Shown here in pieces: positions 1 through 8,169 of a DNA stretch of 42,384 nt. Positions within the stretch are counted from its first letter, which is position 1, and every line of letters starts with the position of its first letter. A program made the position numbers and the translations under genes. Origin of the DNA: Gammaproteobacteria bacterium. GTDB lineage: Bacteria; Pseudomonadota; Gammaproteobacteria; Eutrophobiales; Eutrophobiaceae. A model generated the notes under the pieces. That model worked only from the letters and a program-made list of their open reading frames with translations, did no database searches and was not told the origin of the DNA. The stretch lies in contig QKIY01000010.1 of the NCBI GenBank assembly GCA_003250975.1, positions 1-42,384 of the forward strand. The letters run 5' to 3'.

Positions 1-121
1 TTGATAATTAATATAATAATTTTCACTATTAATAATGCGAATGAAAAATGATAACTAACTCTTTGTCTGGTATGTGCTAAAGTTCATGGCTTTAAATTAA
101 CCACGGAAAACACTGAAAGGC

Positions 122-511
122 ATGTCATTAACACCGTCAGAAACACTCGAGACGTTCGAAAACCCGAATCCGGATCGTGACTATACGATCCATATTGAAA
201 TACCCGAATTTACCTGCCTGTGTCCAAAGACGGGACAGCCTGATTTTGCCATACTCAACCTTGACTATGTCCCGGACCAGGCCTGCGTTGAACTCAAGTC
301 CCTAAAACTGTATATCTGGTCTTACCGTGACAAGGGTGCATTTCACGAAGCGATTACCAACAAGATCCTGGACGACCTGGTCAATGCCACCCAGCCACGC
401 TTTATGCGACTGACTTCGCGGTTCAATGTACGTGGTGGTATCTATACCGACGTGGTTGCAGAATATAAAAAGGAAGGCTGGGAAGCGCTCATTCCCGTCG
501 ATTTACCCTGA
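122..511 (+). CDS. queF: NADPH-dependent preQ0 reductase QueF (short type)
   Basis: Reduces the nitrile of 7-cyano-7-deazaguanine to preQ1, the NADPH-dependent step of queuosine synthesis, in the cytoplasm. At 129 residues it matches the short single-domain type rather than the ~280-residue E. coli type. The family signature CPKTGQPDF is present: C34 is the expected thioimide-forming cysteine and D41 the conserved aspartate seven residues later. A second conserved block, ELKSLKLY, lies near residue 57 and supplies substrate- and NADPH-contacting residues in the family. The ATG has AAAGG only one base upstream, too close for a standard Shine-Dalgarno, but no better start exists. The CysZ-like gene starts 9 bases downstream, so the two are probably cotranscribed. 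gluQ, about 1.6 kb further on, also acts on the queuosine pathway. Confidence 0.95.
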   Translation: MSLTPSETLETFENPNPDRDYTIHIEIPEFTCLCPKTGQPDFAILNLDYVPDQACVELKSLKLYIWSYRDKGAFHEAITNKILDDLVNATQPRFMRLTSRFNVRGGIYTDVVAEYKKEGWEALIPVDLP

Positions 512-520
512 GATAATGCA

Positions 521-1249
521 ATGTCTGATTTGCTGACAGGTTTTAAATATGCTCTCAGTGGCTTTGGTTTGCTGCTTAAACCCGGCATCAGGCTGTTCGT
601 CCTCTTGCCGATGCTGATTAACGCCCTGTTATTCACCGCCGTGATCACCTATGGTGCCAGTCTGCTTGGGGATTTCATCAACTCATCACTCACCGGCTGG
701 TTGGAATGGTTGCAGTGGTTATTATGGCCGCTGTTTGTGATTATCGCGCTGACCGTCGTATTCTTCTGTTTTTCAATTATCGGTAACCTCATTGCGGCAC
801 CCTTCAACGGATTCCTGGCTGAACGGGTAGAAACTTACCTGACGGGTGTTACATCGGACGGGGATGAAGGACCGGGGATGATTATCCAGCAGATGAAAGA
901 TGCCCTGATTTCCGAATTCCACAAGTTTCTCTATTTTATAGTCAGGGCCATACCCCTAATCGCACTGTTTTTTATACCCTTTATTAACTTTGCCGCCCCC
1001 TTCCTGTGGGTTATCTTCGGCGGCTGGATGCTGGCGCTGGAATATCTGGATTTTCCCATGGGGAATCACAATATATTATTCCCCGAGTTGCGAGCCAGGG
1101 CTCGCTCCAACAGGCCACTCTCATACGGTTTCGGACTTGGTGTGATGGTATTGACGCTGCTACCTGTCATTAATTTTATCGCCATTCCTGTTGCAGTCTG
1201 CAGTGCAACAAAACTCTGGGTTGAAAAGATTAAACAGGAGGGCGAATGA
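521..1249 (+). CDS. cysZ: CysZ/EI24-family integral membrane protein
   Basis: A 242-residue inner-membrane protein of the EI24/CysZ family; E. coli CysZ (253 residues) imports sulfate. The sequence opens with the family-type block around LLTGFKYALSGFGLLLKPG. Hydrophobic segments follow near residues 25-50, 62-95, 140-175 and 205-225, separated by short charged loops. The family is recognised by overall layout, not by catalytic residues, so sulfate as substrate is inferred. No sulfate-assimilation genes lie nearby. It follows queF closely and precedes dksA by about 80 bases on the same strand. EI24 proteins with other roles are the main alternative. Confidence 0.8.
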   Translation: MSDLLTGFKYALSGFGLLLKPGIRLFVLLPMLINALLFTAVITYGASLLGDFINSSLTGWLEWLQWLLWPLFVIIALTVVFFCFSIIGNLIAAPFNGFLAERVETYLTGVTSDGDEGPGMIIQQMKDALISEFHKFLYFIVRAIPLIALFFIPFINFAAPFLWVIFGGWMLALEYLDFPMGNHNILFPELRARARSNRPLSYGFGLGVMVLTLLPVINFIAIPVAVCSATKLWVEKIKQEGE

Positions 1250-1327
1250 ACAACAAATTGAGTATTGCCTCGTTATTTCCTTTCTGGTATAGATGCACGC
1301 TGATTTTTGACGGGCGGAGAGAGAACG

Positions 1328-2089
1328 ATGCCTAAAAAGAAGAAGACGGCGAAGAAAAAAACCGCAAAAAAGAAGACTGCTGCCAGGAAAAAGACAGCAA
1401 AGAAAAAGACTGCTGCCAAGAAAAAGGCTGCAAAAAAGGCCCCTGCGTCCAAAAAGAAAGTAACCCGTAAGAAAATCGCCAAGAAAAAGGCTGCCAAGAA
1501 AAAAACAGCAGGTAAGAAAATCGCCAAGAAAAAGGCTGCCAAGAAAAAAACAACAGGTAAGAAAAGGACTGCTAAGAAAAAGGTTTCCGGAAAAACAACA
1601 AAACGGGTGGGTACCGCAAAAAAAGAGATGAGCAAGATAACCAGAATAAATAGAGGTCGTTCCGCTACAACCAGTCCTGTTGAAAAAGGTGAGTTCAAAC
1701 CCTACAAGATCAAAAGTGGTGAGGATTACATGGGGCCTGAGCAGGCAGCACATTTCCGTGAATTATTGCTGAACTGGAAGCAGGAACTGATGGAAGAAGT
1801 TGATCGCACGGTTCATCATATGCGGGACGAGGCAGCCAATTTCCCGGATCCAAATGACCGCGCAACCCAGGAAGAGGAATTTGCCCTTGAACTGCGTACC
1901 CGCGATCGAGAAAGAAAACTCATCAAGAAGATTGACGAATCACTCTCCGACCTGGATGACGGGGATTACGGATATTGCGAGATTTGTGGTGTTGAAATCG
2001 GAATACGCCGCCTTGAAGCAAGACCTACCGCGACGCTCTGTATTGATTGCAAGACCCTTGATGAAATCAAGGAGCGTCATTTGGGATAA
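1328..2089 (+). CDS. dksA: RNA polymerase-binding transcription factor DksA with histone H1-like N-terminal tail
   Basis: DksA works with ppGpp in the RNA polymerase secondary channel to adjust transcription during starvation. The C-terminal ~140 residues are a canonical DksA. They include the coiled-coil tip DPNDRA (matching the essential DxxDxA), the block RDRERKLIKKI, and a CEIC...CIDC zinc finger almost identical to E. coli. Before this domain lies a tail of about 110 residues made almost entirely of Lys, Ala and Thr in KKxAAKKK-type repeats, absent from E. coli DksA (151 residues). I chose the ATG at 1328 over the in-frame TTG at 1307 because GGAGAG lies just upstream of 1328. The tail resembles AlgP or histone H1 C-termini and probably binds nucleic acid. 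The antisense reading frames opposite the tail are artefacts of its composition. Confidence 0.93.
   Translation: MPKKKKTAKKKTAKKKTAARKKTAKKKTAAKKKAAKKAPASKKKVTRKKIAKKKAAKKKTAGKKIAKKKAAKKKTTGKKRTAKKKVSGKTTKRVGTAKKEMSKITRINRGRSATTSPVEKGEFKPYKIKSGEDYMGPEQAAHFRELLLNWKQELMEEVDRTVHHMRDEAANFPDPNDRATQEEEFALELRTRDRERKLIKKIDESLSDLDDGDYGYCEICGVEIGIRRLEARPTATLCIDCKTLDEIKERHLG
1467..1556 (+). repeat. Two tandem 45-bp units inside the dksA tail
   Basis: Copy 1 occupies 1467-1511 and copy 2 occupies 1512-1556, with one or two base differences. A degenerate third unit begins at 1557. Each unit encodes 15 residues of lysine/alanine-rich sequence in frame, so slippage or unequal crossing-over would change tail length without breaking the gene. 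Confidence 0.85.
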
Positions 2090-2096
2090 ATTAAAC

Positions 2097-2143
2097 AGTT
2101 ACAAGTAATTCCGCTTGTTACTAGTGGCTTATGACTTGTAACT
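2097..2143 (+). promoter_or_regulatory. Competing inverted repeats across the dksA-gluQ junction
   Basis: AGTTACAAG at 2097-2105 can pair with CTTGTTACT at 2114-2122 (one mismatch) or with CTTGTAACT at 2135-2143 (nine perfect pairs). The second partner lies inside gluQ codons 2-5, so that pairing would place the gluQ start codon in or beside a stem. The two hairpins are mutually exclusive. No T-run follows either, so this does not look like a simple intrinsic terminator. Regulation is inferred; the repeats are directly visible. Confidence 0.5.
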
Positions 2144-3009
2144 ACACCGGCCGTTTCGCACCCTCACCTACTGGACCGTTACACTTTGGTTCCATCATTG
2201 CCGCCCTGGCAAGTTACCTGCGCTCACGATCGCTCGGCGGGAAATGGTTGTTACGTATTGATGATATCGACACGCCGCGTAACCAGCCCGGCGCAGCGAA
2301 TAGCATCATGCACACACTGGAGGCGCTGGGACTGTGGTGGGACGGAGAGGTTGTATTTCAGAGCCACCGTGTCGAACTCTACAAAGAAATCCTGAATGAT
2401 CTTGATAAACGGCAATTGCTTTATCCCTGTTCCTGTTCACGTAGCGAAATTAAGGGCAGACCTTATCCCGGCACCTGTCGCAACGGTATCACACGCAAGC
2501 GGAAAAACAACGCGCTCAGAATACGCACGGACAGCCGGCAGATTCATTTTAATGATCTGATCCAGGGTGAAGTTGAGCAATGCATAGAAAAAGATGTCGG
2601 TGATTTTATTCTGAAGCGCACCGACGGCCTGATTGCCTATCACCTCGCAACGGTTATTGATGACCATCTCCAGGGCGTTACCGAAGTCATGCGCGGGACT
2701 GATTTACTGGATTCAACGCCGAGACAGATATTCCTGCAACAGGTCCTGGGCTATGAACATCCACAATATTTCCACCATGCCGTAGCCATCAACCCATCCG
2801 GCACGAAGATCAGTAAGCAAAACCATGCCCCGGGGATCGATATCAGTAACGGTGCACAGGCACTTTTCGAGGCACTGGTGTTTCTGGGGCAGGAACCGGA
2901 CCCGTCGTTAACAGAGGGGGCCTGTGGAGATATCGTGTCATGGGCCCTGCAACACTGGCGGTTGGATACCCTTCCCCAGGAGAACCGGATAGTAATTCAG
3001 GAATTTTGA
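2131..3009 (+). CDS. gluQ: Glutamyl-Q tRNA(Asp) synthetase GluQ-RS
   Basis: Activates glutamate and transfers it to the queuosine base at position 34 of tRNA-Asp; it is a shortened GluRS lacking the anticodon-binding domain. At 292 residues the size fits (E. coli about 300). The N-terminal GRFAPSPTGPLHFGS holds the class-I HIGH-like motif. The zinc site shows the CxC...YxxxC spacing in YPCSCSRSEI...YPGTC. The KMSKS-like loop is KISKQN. The dksA-gluQ order is the standard proteobacterial arrangement. No strong Shine-Dalgarno precedes the ATG, and the start region lies in the inverted-repeat element at 2097-2143. The 3' end overlaps the convergent DAHP synthase gene by 13 bases. Confidence 0.95.
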   Translation: MTCNYTGRFAPSPTGPLHFGSIIAALASYLRSRSLGGKWLLRIDDIDTPRNQPGAANSIMHTLEALGLWWDGEVVFQSHRVELYKEILNDLDKRQLLYPCSCSRSEIKGRPYPGTCRNGITRKRKNNALRIRTDSRQIHFNDLIQGEVEQCIEKDVGDFILKRTDGLIAYHLATVIDDHLQGVTEVMRGTDLLDSTPRQIFLQQVLGYEHPQYFHHAVAINPSGTKISKQNHAPGIDISNGAQALFEALVFLGQEPDPSLTEGACGDIVSWALQHWRLDTLPQENRIVIQEF

Positions 3010-4109
3010 CCTGCCAACTTTACCCTACGTTCATAGGCCTCCCTGGCTATCTGCATATCATCAATAAACCACGGCAGTTCTTTCAGTAACAAGGCCTGTG
3101 GCCCGTCCACCAGCGCCCTGGCCGGATCAGGGTGAAAATCAACCAGCACCATATTCGCCCCGGCAATAATCCCCTGCGCGGTGGCGTGCATTATGTCCAG
3201 GATCTGGTCCGGTGCTGCCTGTCTCATGCCAACGGAATGTGATGGATCTACGCAGACCGGCATATGCGTCATGCGCTTGATAACCGGTACATGGGCAAAA
3301 TCCACCAGATTACGATGCGGATCACCCATATTGGTCTTCATGCCGCGCAGGCAGAAGATGATCCGCCGGTTGCCTTCGCTAGCCAGGTATTCGGCCGCGT
3401 TCAACGACTCCTCCAGGGTGATACCGAAACCTCGCTTTAAGAGCACGGGGTATTCTTTTTGCCTTCCTGCACTCTTCAGTAATTCGAAATTCTGCGTATT
3501 GCGCGTCCCGATCTGCAATATAACCCCTGTCGGCTGGCCGGCCTTCTCCAGCGCCTCATGGATCTCATGAATATGATTATCATGCGTGATCTCCATGGCT
3601 ATGACCTTTATCCCGTACTTACCGGCCAATTCGAACACATAGGGCAGACAATCCTTGCCGTGACCCTGAAAGGAATAGGGATTAGTGCGCGGTTTGTAGG
3701 CTCCCATGCGTGCACATTGTTGACCGTTTTCCTGTAGGCACTTGTACATCATCTCGACATGCTCCGGTGTATCGACCGCACAGAGACCGGCAAACAGGAG
3801 CAGGTTGTTCTGGGAAAAGCGTATACCTTTATATATGAATTCACCGGTGCGCTGATCATCCTTGTGCCGGCCGATCACTCGGTATTCCCGGGAGACACGC
3901 ACCACGCGTTCCACCACCTCGAAACTCTCCACCATGGCTGCATCGATACTCGAGGTGTCCCCTATCAGGTAAATCTCGGTCAAACGCTGTTGAGCACCCA
4001 GCACCTCGTGTAACCGGTACCGGATCCCCTGGAGTGTAGACAGATAATCGATCAGCTTTCTGTATGCTTCCCCCGACTGATCGGTGTCGGGATGCAAGAT
4101 AATAATCAT
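2997..4109 (-). CDS. aroF: 3-deoxy-7-phosphoheptulonate (DAHP) synthase, type I-beta
   Basis: Condenses phosphoenolpyruvate and erythrose-4-phosphate in the first step of the shikimate pathway. The ~75-residue N-terminal segment beginning MIIILHPDTD looks like the ferredoxin/ACT-like regulatory domain of the Thermotoga-type enzyme. The KDSA/DAHP synthase barrel follows, with RMGAYKPRTNPYSFQGHG (a hallmark of the I-beta class), LLKRGFG, and VDPSHSVG near the C-terminus. I use the ATG at 4109 (370 residues) instead of the longer frame opening with TTG at 4175: the family normally starts at this IIIL block and the extension has no recognisable content. No other aromatic-pathway gene is adjacent. 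Feedback regulation through the N-terminal domain is family knowledge, not seen directly. Confidence 0.93.
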   Translation of the reverse strand: MIIILHPDTDQSGEAYRKLIDYLSTLQGIRYRLHEVLGAQQRLTEIYLIGDTSSIDAAMVESFEVVERVVRVSREYRVIGRHKDDQRTGEFIYKGIRFSQNNLLLFAGLCAVDTPEHVEMMYKCLQENGQQCARMGAYKPRTNPYSFQGHGKDCLPYVFELAGKYGIKVIAMEITHDNHIHEIHEALEKAGQPTGVILQIGTRNTQNFELLKSAGRQKEYPVLLKRGFGITLEESLNAAEYLASEGNRRIIFCLRGMKTNMGDPHRNLVDFAHVPVIKRMTHMPVCVDPSHSVGMRQAAPDQILDIMHATAQGIIAGANMVLVDFHPDPARALVDGPQALLLKELPWFIDDMQIAREAYERRVKLAGQNS

Positions 4110-4230
4110 CGTTAAATACTCTGGCAGTTGGGCCTGGGGCCATTGGATCTGCTGACATCCTATTATTTTTAACAAAAGCCTGGCAAGGACTATCCACCCT
4201 TACGGTGCTTTAGTATTATCATTTGGGAAT

Positions 4231-4875
4231 ATGAAAAGAATATCACTCACCATTTGTTTTCTGAATATGTCCCTATTCTCATGGAACTGCGTGGCTGTTG
4301 AGAAAATTACGGTCGTTGGTTTGTTCAAGGACAAGGCCGTAGTCAGGATAGACAACAAGCAGCGAGTCCTGAAAAAAGGCGTTACCAGCCCGGAAGGCGT
4401 CACGCTGATCTCCGCCAACAGCAACGAGGCCGTTCTGGAGTTCGATGGCGAGCAGAAAAGCTATGGTCTCGGTGATAACGTCAGCATAAATTTCAAACCT
4501 CCGGAGAAAGGCCCTGTAGTGACCATTGCGCCGTCCAGTGGCATGTATCGCGTCAATGGCAGCATCAATGATTTCCAGGTAAGTTTCCTTGTCGACACCG
4601 GGGCCAGCAGTGTTTCCATGAACCGCTACCAGGCCAAGCGCATTGGACTGAATTATAAGCTCGATGGCCAGGAGATCGTGTCGGAAACTGCCTCAGGCTA
4701 TGCAAAGGCCTATGTAATCAATCTTAAAAAGGTACGGGTTGGAGACATTGAAGTAAGTGATGTGGAAGGTGTCGTTCACGACAGTGAATTTCCACGCGTG
4801 ATCCTGCTGGGCAGTTCCTTCCTCAGCCGGGTCAAGATGAGTCGCGAAGGCCAGCTATTACTTCTCGAAAAATAG
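4231..4875 (+). CDS. Exported retropepsin-like aspartic protease (TIGR02281-type)
   Basis: A 214-residue protein with an N-terminal signal peptide (residues 1-22, cleaved near CVA-VEK), predicted to be periplasmic. The C-terminal half carries the single-domain clan-AA aspartic protease motif FLVDTGASSVSMN, the DTG catalytic triad of retropepsins, and a later hydrophobic-Gly segment VILLGSSFLS matching the second conserved block. Retropepsins act as dimers, each subunit giving one Asp. The N-terminal half (residues 25-90) resembles a small beta domain seen in this family. The physiological substrate is unknown. The gene ends 2 bases before the convergent adenosyltransferase gene. Confidence 0.85.
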   Translation: MKRISLTICFLNMSLFSWNCVAVEKITVVGLFKDKAVVRIDNKQRVLKKGVTSPEGVTLISANSNEAVLEFDGEQKSYGLGDNVSINFKPPEKGPVVTIAPSSGMYRVNGSINDFQVSFLVDTGASSVSMNRYQAKRIGLNYKLDGQEIVSETASGYAKAYVINLKKVRVGDIEVSDVEGVVHDSEFPRVILLGSSFLSRVKMSREGQLLLLEK

Positions 4876-4877
4876 GA

Positions 4878-5438
4878 TCATACTGACCGCTTCAGGCGTT
4901 CCTGGTTCCACAGGACTTCCTTGCCCTTCTGGTTCTGGTTGATCACGCGAGCAAAGACAAACAACAAGTCGGACAGACGATTGATATACGCAAGCGTATT
5001 CTCGTTGAGAAATTCCTCCCTTGCCATCCTGACCATGTGTCGCTCCAGGCGGCGGCAAACGGTCCGCGCCAGGTGACACAGGGAGGCAGACATCGTCCCG
5101 CCCGGCAGGATGAATTCCTCCAGTGGCTTAAGATCACTGTTATAGTTGTCAATCAGGTCTTCAAGGCGGGCAACGTGGGCGCTATCCGTGGTCGCCTTTC
5201 CGGGGACGGAAATCTCTGCACCAATATCAAACAGCCGGTGCTGGATGTTCAGCAAGTAACCGGCGACGTCATCCTTGATACCACTGGCAATGAGCACGCC
5301 TATCATGCTGTTTAGTTCATCTACATCACCCATGACACACACACGCAGTGTGTCTTTTTCAATGCGCTGGCCGTTACCAAGGCCGGTAGTGCCGTCATCA
5401 CCGGTACGTGTATAGATTTTTGTCAGTCGGTTACCCAT
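4878..5438 (-). CDS. pduO: PduO-type ATP:cob(I)alamin adenosyltransferase
   Basis: Transfers the adenosyl group of ATP to cob(I)alamin or cob(I)inamide, giving the coenzyme B12 form. At 186 residues it has the typical PduO/MMAB layout. The N-terminal ATP-binding segment is TRTGDDGTTGLGNG, then GDVDELNSMIG, and the conserved CRRLERH helix lies near residue 130. It is the last gene of a minus-strand group behind the TonB receptor and the DUF6580-like gene, 27 bases after the latter. All three sit downstream of the cobalamin riboswitch, so expression probably falls when B12 is plentiful. This type is distinct from CobA/BtuR, which lacks these motifs. Confidence 0.94.
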   Translation of the reverse strand: MGNRLTKIYTRTGDDGTTGLGNGQRIEKDTLRVCVMGDVDELNSMIGVLIASGIKDDVAGYLLNIQHRLFDIGAEISVPGKATTDSAHVARLEDLIDNYNSDLKPLEEFILPGGTMSASLCHLARTVCRRLERHMVRMAREEFLNENTLAYINRLSDLLFVFARVINQNQKGKEVLWNQERLKRSV

Positions 5439-5465
5439 CGACGCAATTATAAGATGAAAAAGAAA

Positions 5466-5999
5466 CTAGACAGCAGTTATGGAGTTATTAGTGTCGAGAC
5501 GTTGATTCAGCAGCTCAATAATCATGAAAAGGACAAATGTATAGATAAGAGTGCTGGCAAAAGTATTGCCGAAAAACGGTAAAGCCAGGACAAAGCACTC
5601 AACCAGCCCGGCCATTGTCATCGGGTAAAGCGTGCCCGAAAGCCAAGTACCGAAATTGGATAGCAGGAAAAAAATGACAGAGACAGCAAGCGATGAACCA
5701 AACAAGAGCAAGACATTACTACGTTCCTTCAATAGATAGTGGCCTATGAGCGTCCCGCTGACAAACCCCAGATAAACAAACAACATGGATACCAGATGAT
5801 AGGTTCCGATAAACAGATCACTGATTATCAATGCCGCAAGTGGAACCAGCCAGGCCGATTTCCTGGCCAGGTAGGCACCTGCAAACAGACCCAGTGCACC
5901 CATGGGTGTGAAGTTGACCGGATGTGGGACCAGGCGAGAAAAGATGACCAGTGCGATCAGGCCATAGATAATCAGGTAATTTCGTATTTGCCGGGTCAT
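5466..5999 (-). CDS. DUF6580-like polytopic membrane protein, candidate corrinoid transporter
   Basis: A 177-residue protein with five or six hydrophobic helices, a short positively charged N-terminus and the block LVPHPVNFTPMGALGLFAGAYL. I associate this block with the DUF6580 putative transport family (ECF S-component-like). It lies between a riboswitch-controlled TonB receptor and a cobalamin adenosyltransferase in one operon (20 bases downstream of the receptor, 27 bases upstream of pduO), the place an inner-membrane importer would occupy. No BtuC, BtuD or BtuF gene is in the window. The small B12 importer BtuM uses a conserved cysteine near residue 80. Here the only cysteine is near residue 134, so this is not an obvious BtuM. 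Cobalamin or cobinamide transport is an inference from context. Confidence 0.7.
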   Translation of the reverse strand: MTRQIRNYLIIYGLIALVIFSRLVPHPVNFTPMGALGLFAGAYLARKSAWLVPLAALIISDLFIGTYHLVSMLFVYLGFVSGTLIGHYLLKERSNVLLLFGSSLAVSVIFFLLSNFGTWLSGTLYPMTMAGLVECFVLALPFFGNTFASTLIYTFVLFMIIELLNQRLDTNNSITAV

Positions 6000-6019
6000 T
6001 TACGGTCTCTCGATGAAAG

Positions 6020-8044
6020 TTAGGGGTAATTATAACTCAATGTCAGGTAAAAATTCCGTTCCGGTGCCGGGAAGAAGGTCTCCACCTGGGGTGAAGGGAA
6101 GCCCTTCCGGAAATCAAAACCTATGTTACCCGAGTCACTGTATTCCTTGTCAAGCAAGTTATTGACAAGCAACGCAATTTTAAAGTTTTTCACAGTGTAG
6201 GCCAGGTTGAAATCTGACACCACGTAACCTGGCAGCTTGGAAAAAGTGTTGTTGAAATCCCCGCCGAACACACGCGAACTTGTACCATACACGGCAAGGT
6301 GCGCCTGCAGGTAATCCGTCATGCGGTAATGAACCCCCAGGTTTGCAACGTGATCTGCAATGAACGTTAGTTCCGATCCTGCAAATTGACCACTTCTCAC
6401 CTCGGTGTCGATAAAACTGTAATCGGCGGACACCCGTAACTGGTAATTCAGGGCATAGCTGCCGCCAATCACTACACCGCGGCGACGTGTATCACCAATA
6501 CTCGTATTCACACCGGATGTCGGGTCAAACACGATTTCATCATTCAGGTCCAGTTGATACAGCAGGATATGTAATGACTTGTTTCTCACACGCCATTCCA
6601 CGCCGGTTTCGTATGAATAACCGGTTTGTGTTTCCGGAAAGGGTAAAAAAGGTGCGCCGAAGTGGTTGTTATCCGCGATGGCCGAATATTCATCGGCGGT
6701 AACAAAGCGGAAATTGCGATCAACCCTGCCAAACAGGCGCAATGCGGGACTGAATTGATACGAGAGCCCTAATTCTGCCGCATATGCATTGTCATCGATC
6801 TCTGAACCCGGAGGTAACGATCGGCCGCAACATAGGGTATCCACCAGGATATCATTACTGACTTCGCCGTAACGTCCACCGATGGTCATATCCAGGGCCG
6901 TGGAAAGCGGTACAATGGCGCGCGCATACACGCTCTGCTGCTTCTGCGTATCAACGGTCAGCCCGAAGTTTGACTGGAGAAAATAATCCGTCTCGAATAC
7001 ATCGGCGCCGACCGTTAGCAGGGACCGGCCATTAGGCAGATCAAATGTGCTGACAATACGCGGCGTATATTCAATATGATGCCGCTTCTGAAAGATCGGA
7101 CTAGGGAAACCACTGGAGGTGAGTTGGCCAAGCGATTCACTACGGCGATTGGTGTATTCAAACCGGATTTCCGTATTGCCGGTGAGTGATTGGATCATTC
7201 CCAGCCTGCTGACATGCGTGTCCGTGTCAATAAAATCCCCGGGGTTCAATGCCTGGCGACGATCAGCCTCGACCTGGTCTCGGAACAAGGGGCCGGGCAA
7301 TTCGCTGTTTTCGTTGATGTCTTCATATTCAGCAAACAAGACACCTGAAGCGTGTTCGAAGTCAACCTTCGTTGCAACATCCGTCAACTGGAGTTCGTTG
7401 TTGTCGCGATAATTGTCCGAGAGGCGGCGGGCCGAACTTAGCCGGAAACCCAGGCCGCTTTCATGCCGATCCTCGACGGATGCATAAACATCACGCCGGC
7501 TATAGCTGCCTAGAACGGTTTCAACCTTGAATCGCCTCTCCTGTGGCGTGCGGGTCAGGATGTTGATAACACCACCAATTGCCTTGTCGCCATAAAGCGT
7601 ACCGGCACTGCCCGTGATGATTTCAATCCGCTCAATACTTTCCAGCGCCACCGTGTTCAGGTCCGGCAGGCCGTTATCTACGTTATTTAGGCGCCGTCCG
7701 TCAATCATGATCAAGGTGTTTTGCTGCGCAGTTTCGGAAAATCCGCGCAATCCAATGCTGGCGTCCGTGCCATCGCCGAACAGATCAGATATCTGGATCC
7801 CGCCAATCGTGCGCAATACATCGACCAGGTGGGTTGCACCGGAGGCCTGGATTTCTTCCTGTGTGATAACGGTAACCAATGCCGGTGTCGAGACAAAACC
7901 TGTATCCGAGCGCGTTGCCGTAACGACGACCCTGTCAAGAACCTCCACCGGGGAATCATCTGGTCCGGCAAATGCCGCAGTGCTCTGGATGGTAACTGCC
8001 AGCAGGACCGGCATGCAGAAAAGGGAAATGTTTTTTTTATTCAT
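6020..8044 (-). CDS. btuB: TonB-dependent outer-membrane receptor, BtuB-like
   Basis: Outer-membrane gated barrel that takes up a bound ligand using TonB energy; here the ligand is probably cobalamin. The ATG at 8044 gives 674 residues and is preceded by GGTGAAG at optimal spacing, better than the TTG at 8065. A signal peptide ends near AAFA-GPDD. The TonB box and plug start at EVLDRVVVTATR. The plug has IMIDGRRLNNVDNG and IERIEIITGSAGTLYG-type blocks, and the protein ends with a beta-barrel C-terminal segment with alternating aromatic residues (NFYLTLSYNY). The upstream cobalamin riboswitch and the downstream adenosyltransferase support the ligand assignment. It is larger than E. coli BtuB (about 614 residues), and siderophore-type receptors share this architecture, so specificity rests on context. 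Confidence 0.9.
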   Translation of the reverse strand: MNKKNISLFCMPVLLAVTIQSTAAFAGPDDSPVEVLDRVVVTATRSDTGFVSTPALVTVITQEEIQASGATHLVDVLRTIGGIQISDLFGDGTDASIGLRGFSETAQQNTLIMIDGRRLNNVDNGLPDLNTVALESIERIEIITGSAGTLYGDKAIGGVINILTRTPQERRFKVETVLGSYSRRDVYASVEDRHESGLGFRLSSARRLSDNYRDNNELQLTDVATKVDFEHASGVLFAEYEDINENSELPGPLFRDQVEADRRQALNPGDFIDTDTHVSRLGMIQSLTGNTEIRFEYTNRRSESLGQLTSSGFPSPIFQKRHHIEYTPRIVSTFDLPNGRSLLTVGADVFETDYFLQSNFGLTVDTQKQQSVYARAIVPLSTALDMTIGGRYGEVSNDILVDTLCCGRSLPPGSEIDDNAYAAELGLSYQFSPALRLFGRVDRNFRFVTADEYSAIADNNHFGAPFLPFPETQTGYSYETGVEWRVRNKSLHILLYQLDLNDEIVFDPTSGVNTSIGDTRRRGVVIGGSYALNYQLRVSADYSFIDTEVRSGQFAGSELTFIADHVANLGVHYRMTDYLQAHLAVYGTSSRVFGGDFNNTFSKLPGYVVSDFNLAYTVKNFKIALLVNNLLDKEYSDSGNIGFDFRKGFPSPQVETFFPAPERNFYLTLSYNYP

Positions 8045-8047
8045 TGT

Positions 8048-8088
8048 CTTCACCCGCGCAAACAATAAGTAACTTAATCGCGGATAAG
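8048..8088 (-). promoter_or_regulatory. Hairpin sequestering the btuB Shine-Dalgarno
   Basis: On the minus strand CTTATCCGCG (8088-8079) can pair with CGCGGGTGAAG (8058-8048), which contains the receptor's GGTGAAG ribosome binding site just before the ATG at 8044. The pairing has one bulge and a G-T wobble. It is a plausible translation-off element for the upstream riboswitch. Structure inferred by eye. Confidence 0.5.
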
Positions 8089-8114
8089 ACGGACAGGTAC
8101 ATAGGAAGGCGCAA

Positions 8115-8169
8115 GGCCTGTTCTATGTTACCCGGATCGCCCACCGCGACTGGATTATTGCAACAGGCC
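8115..8169 (-). promoter_or_regulatory. Putative anti-B12-box pairing in the riboswitch expression platform
   Basis: GGCCTGTT at the 3' edge of the B12 box (minus strand, 8169-8162) has a perfect 8-base complement, AACAGGCC, about 40 bases downstream (8122-8115). Pairing here would compete with closing of the aptamer base and could transmit the ligand state to the ribosome-binding-site hairpin. Inference from complementarity. Confidence 0.45.

Noticed and set aside
1..121. Possible preQ1 riboswitch before queF
   Set aside because: The leader does not show the preQ1-I pattern of a short C-rich hairpin followed by an A-rich tail. Only AT-rich sequence is visible.
1160..1753. Long minus-strand reading frames rich in Phe/Leu/Cys opposite the dksA tail
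   Set aside because: They are the reverse reading of the AAG/AAA lysine repeats. They have no ribosome binding site and their composition follows directly from the opposite strand.
3856..4175. Longer start for the DAHP synthase (TTG at 4175)
   Set aside because: The extension has no homology to the family, and the ATG at 4109 coincides with the usual N-terminal block.
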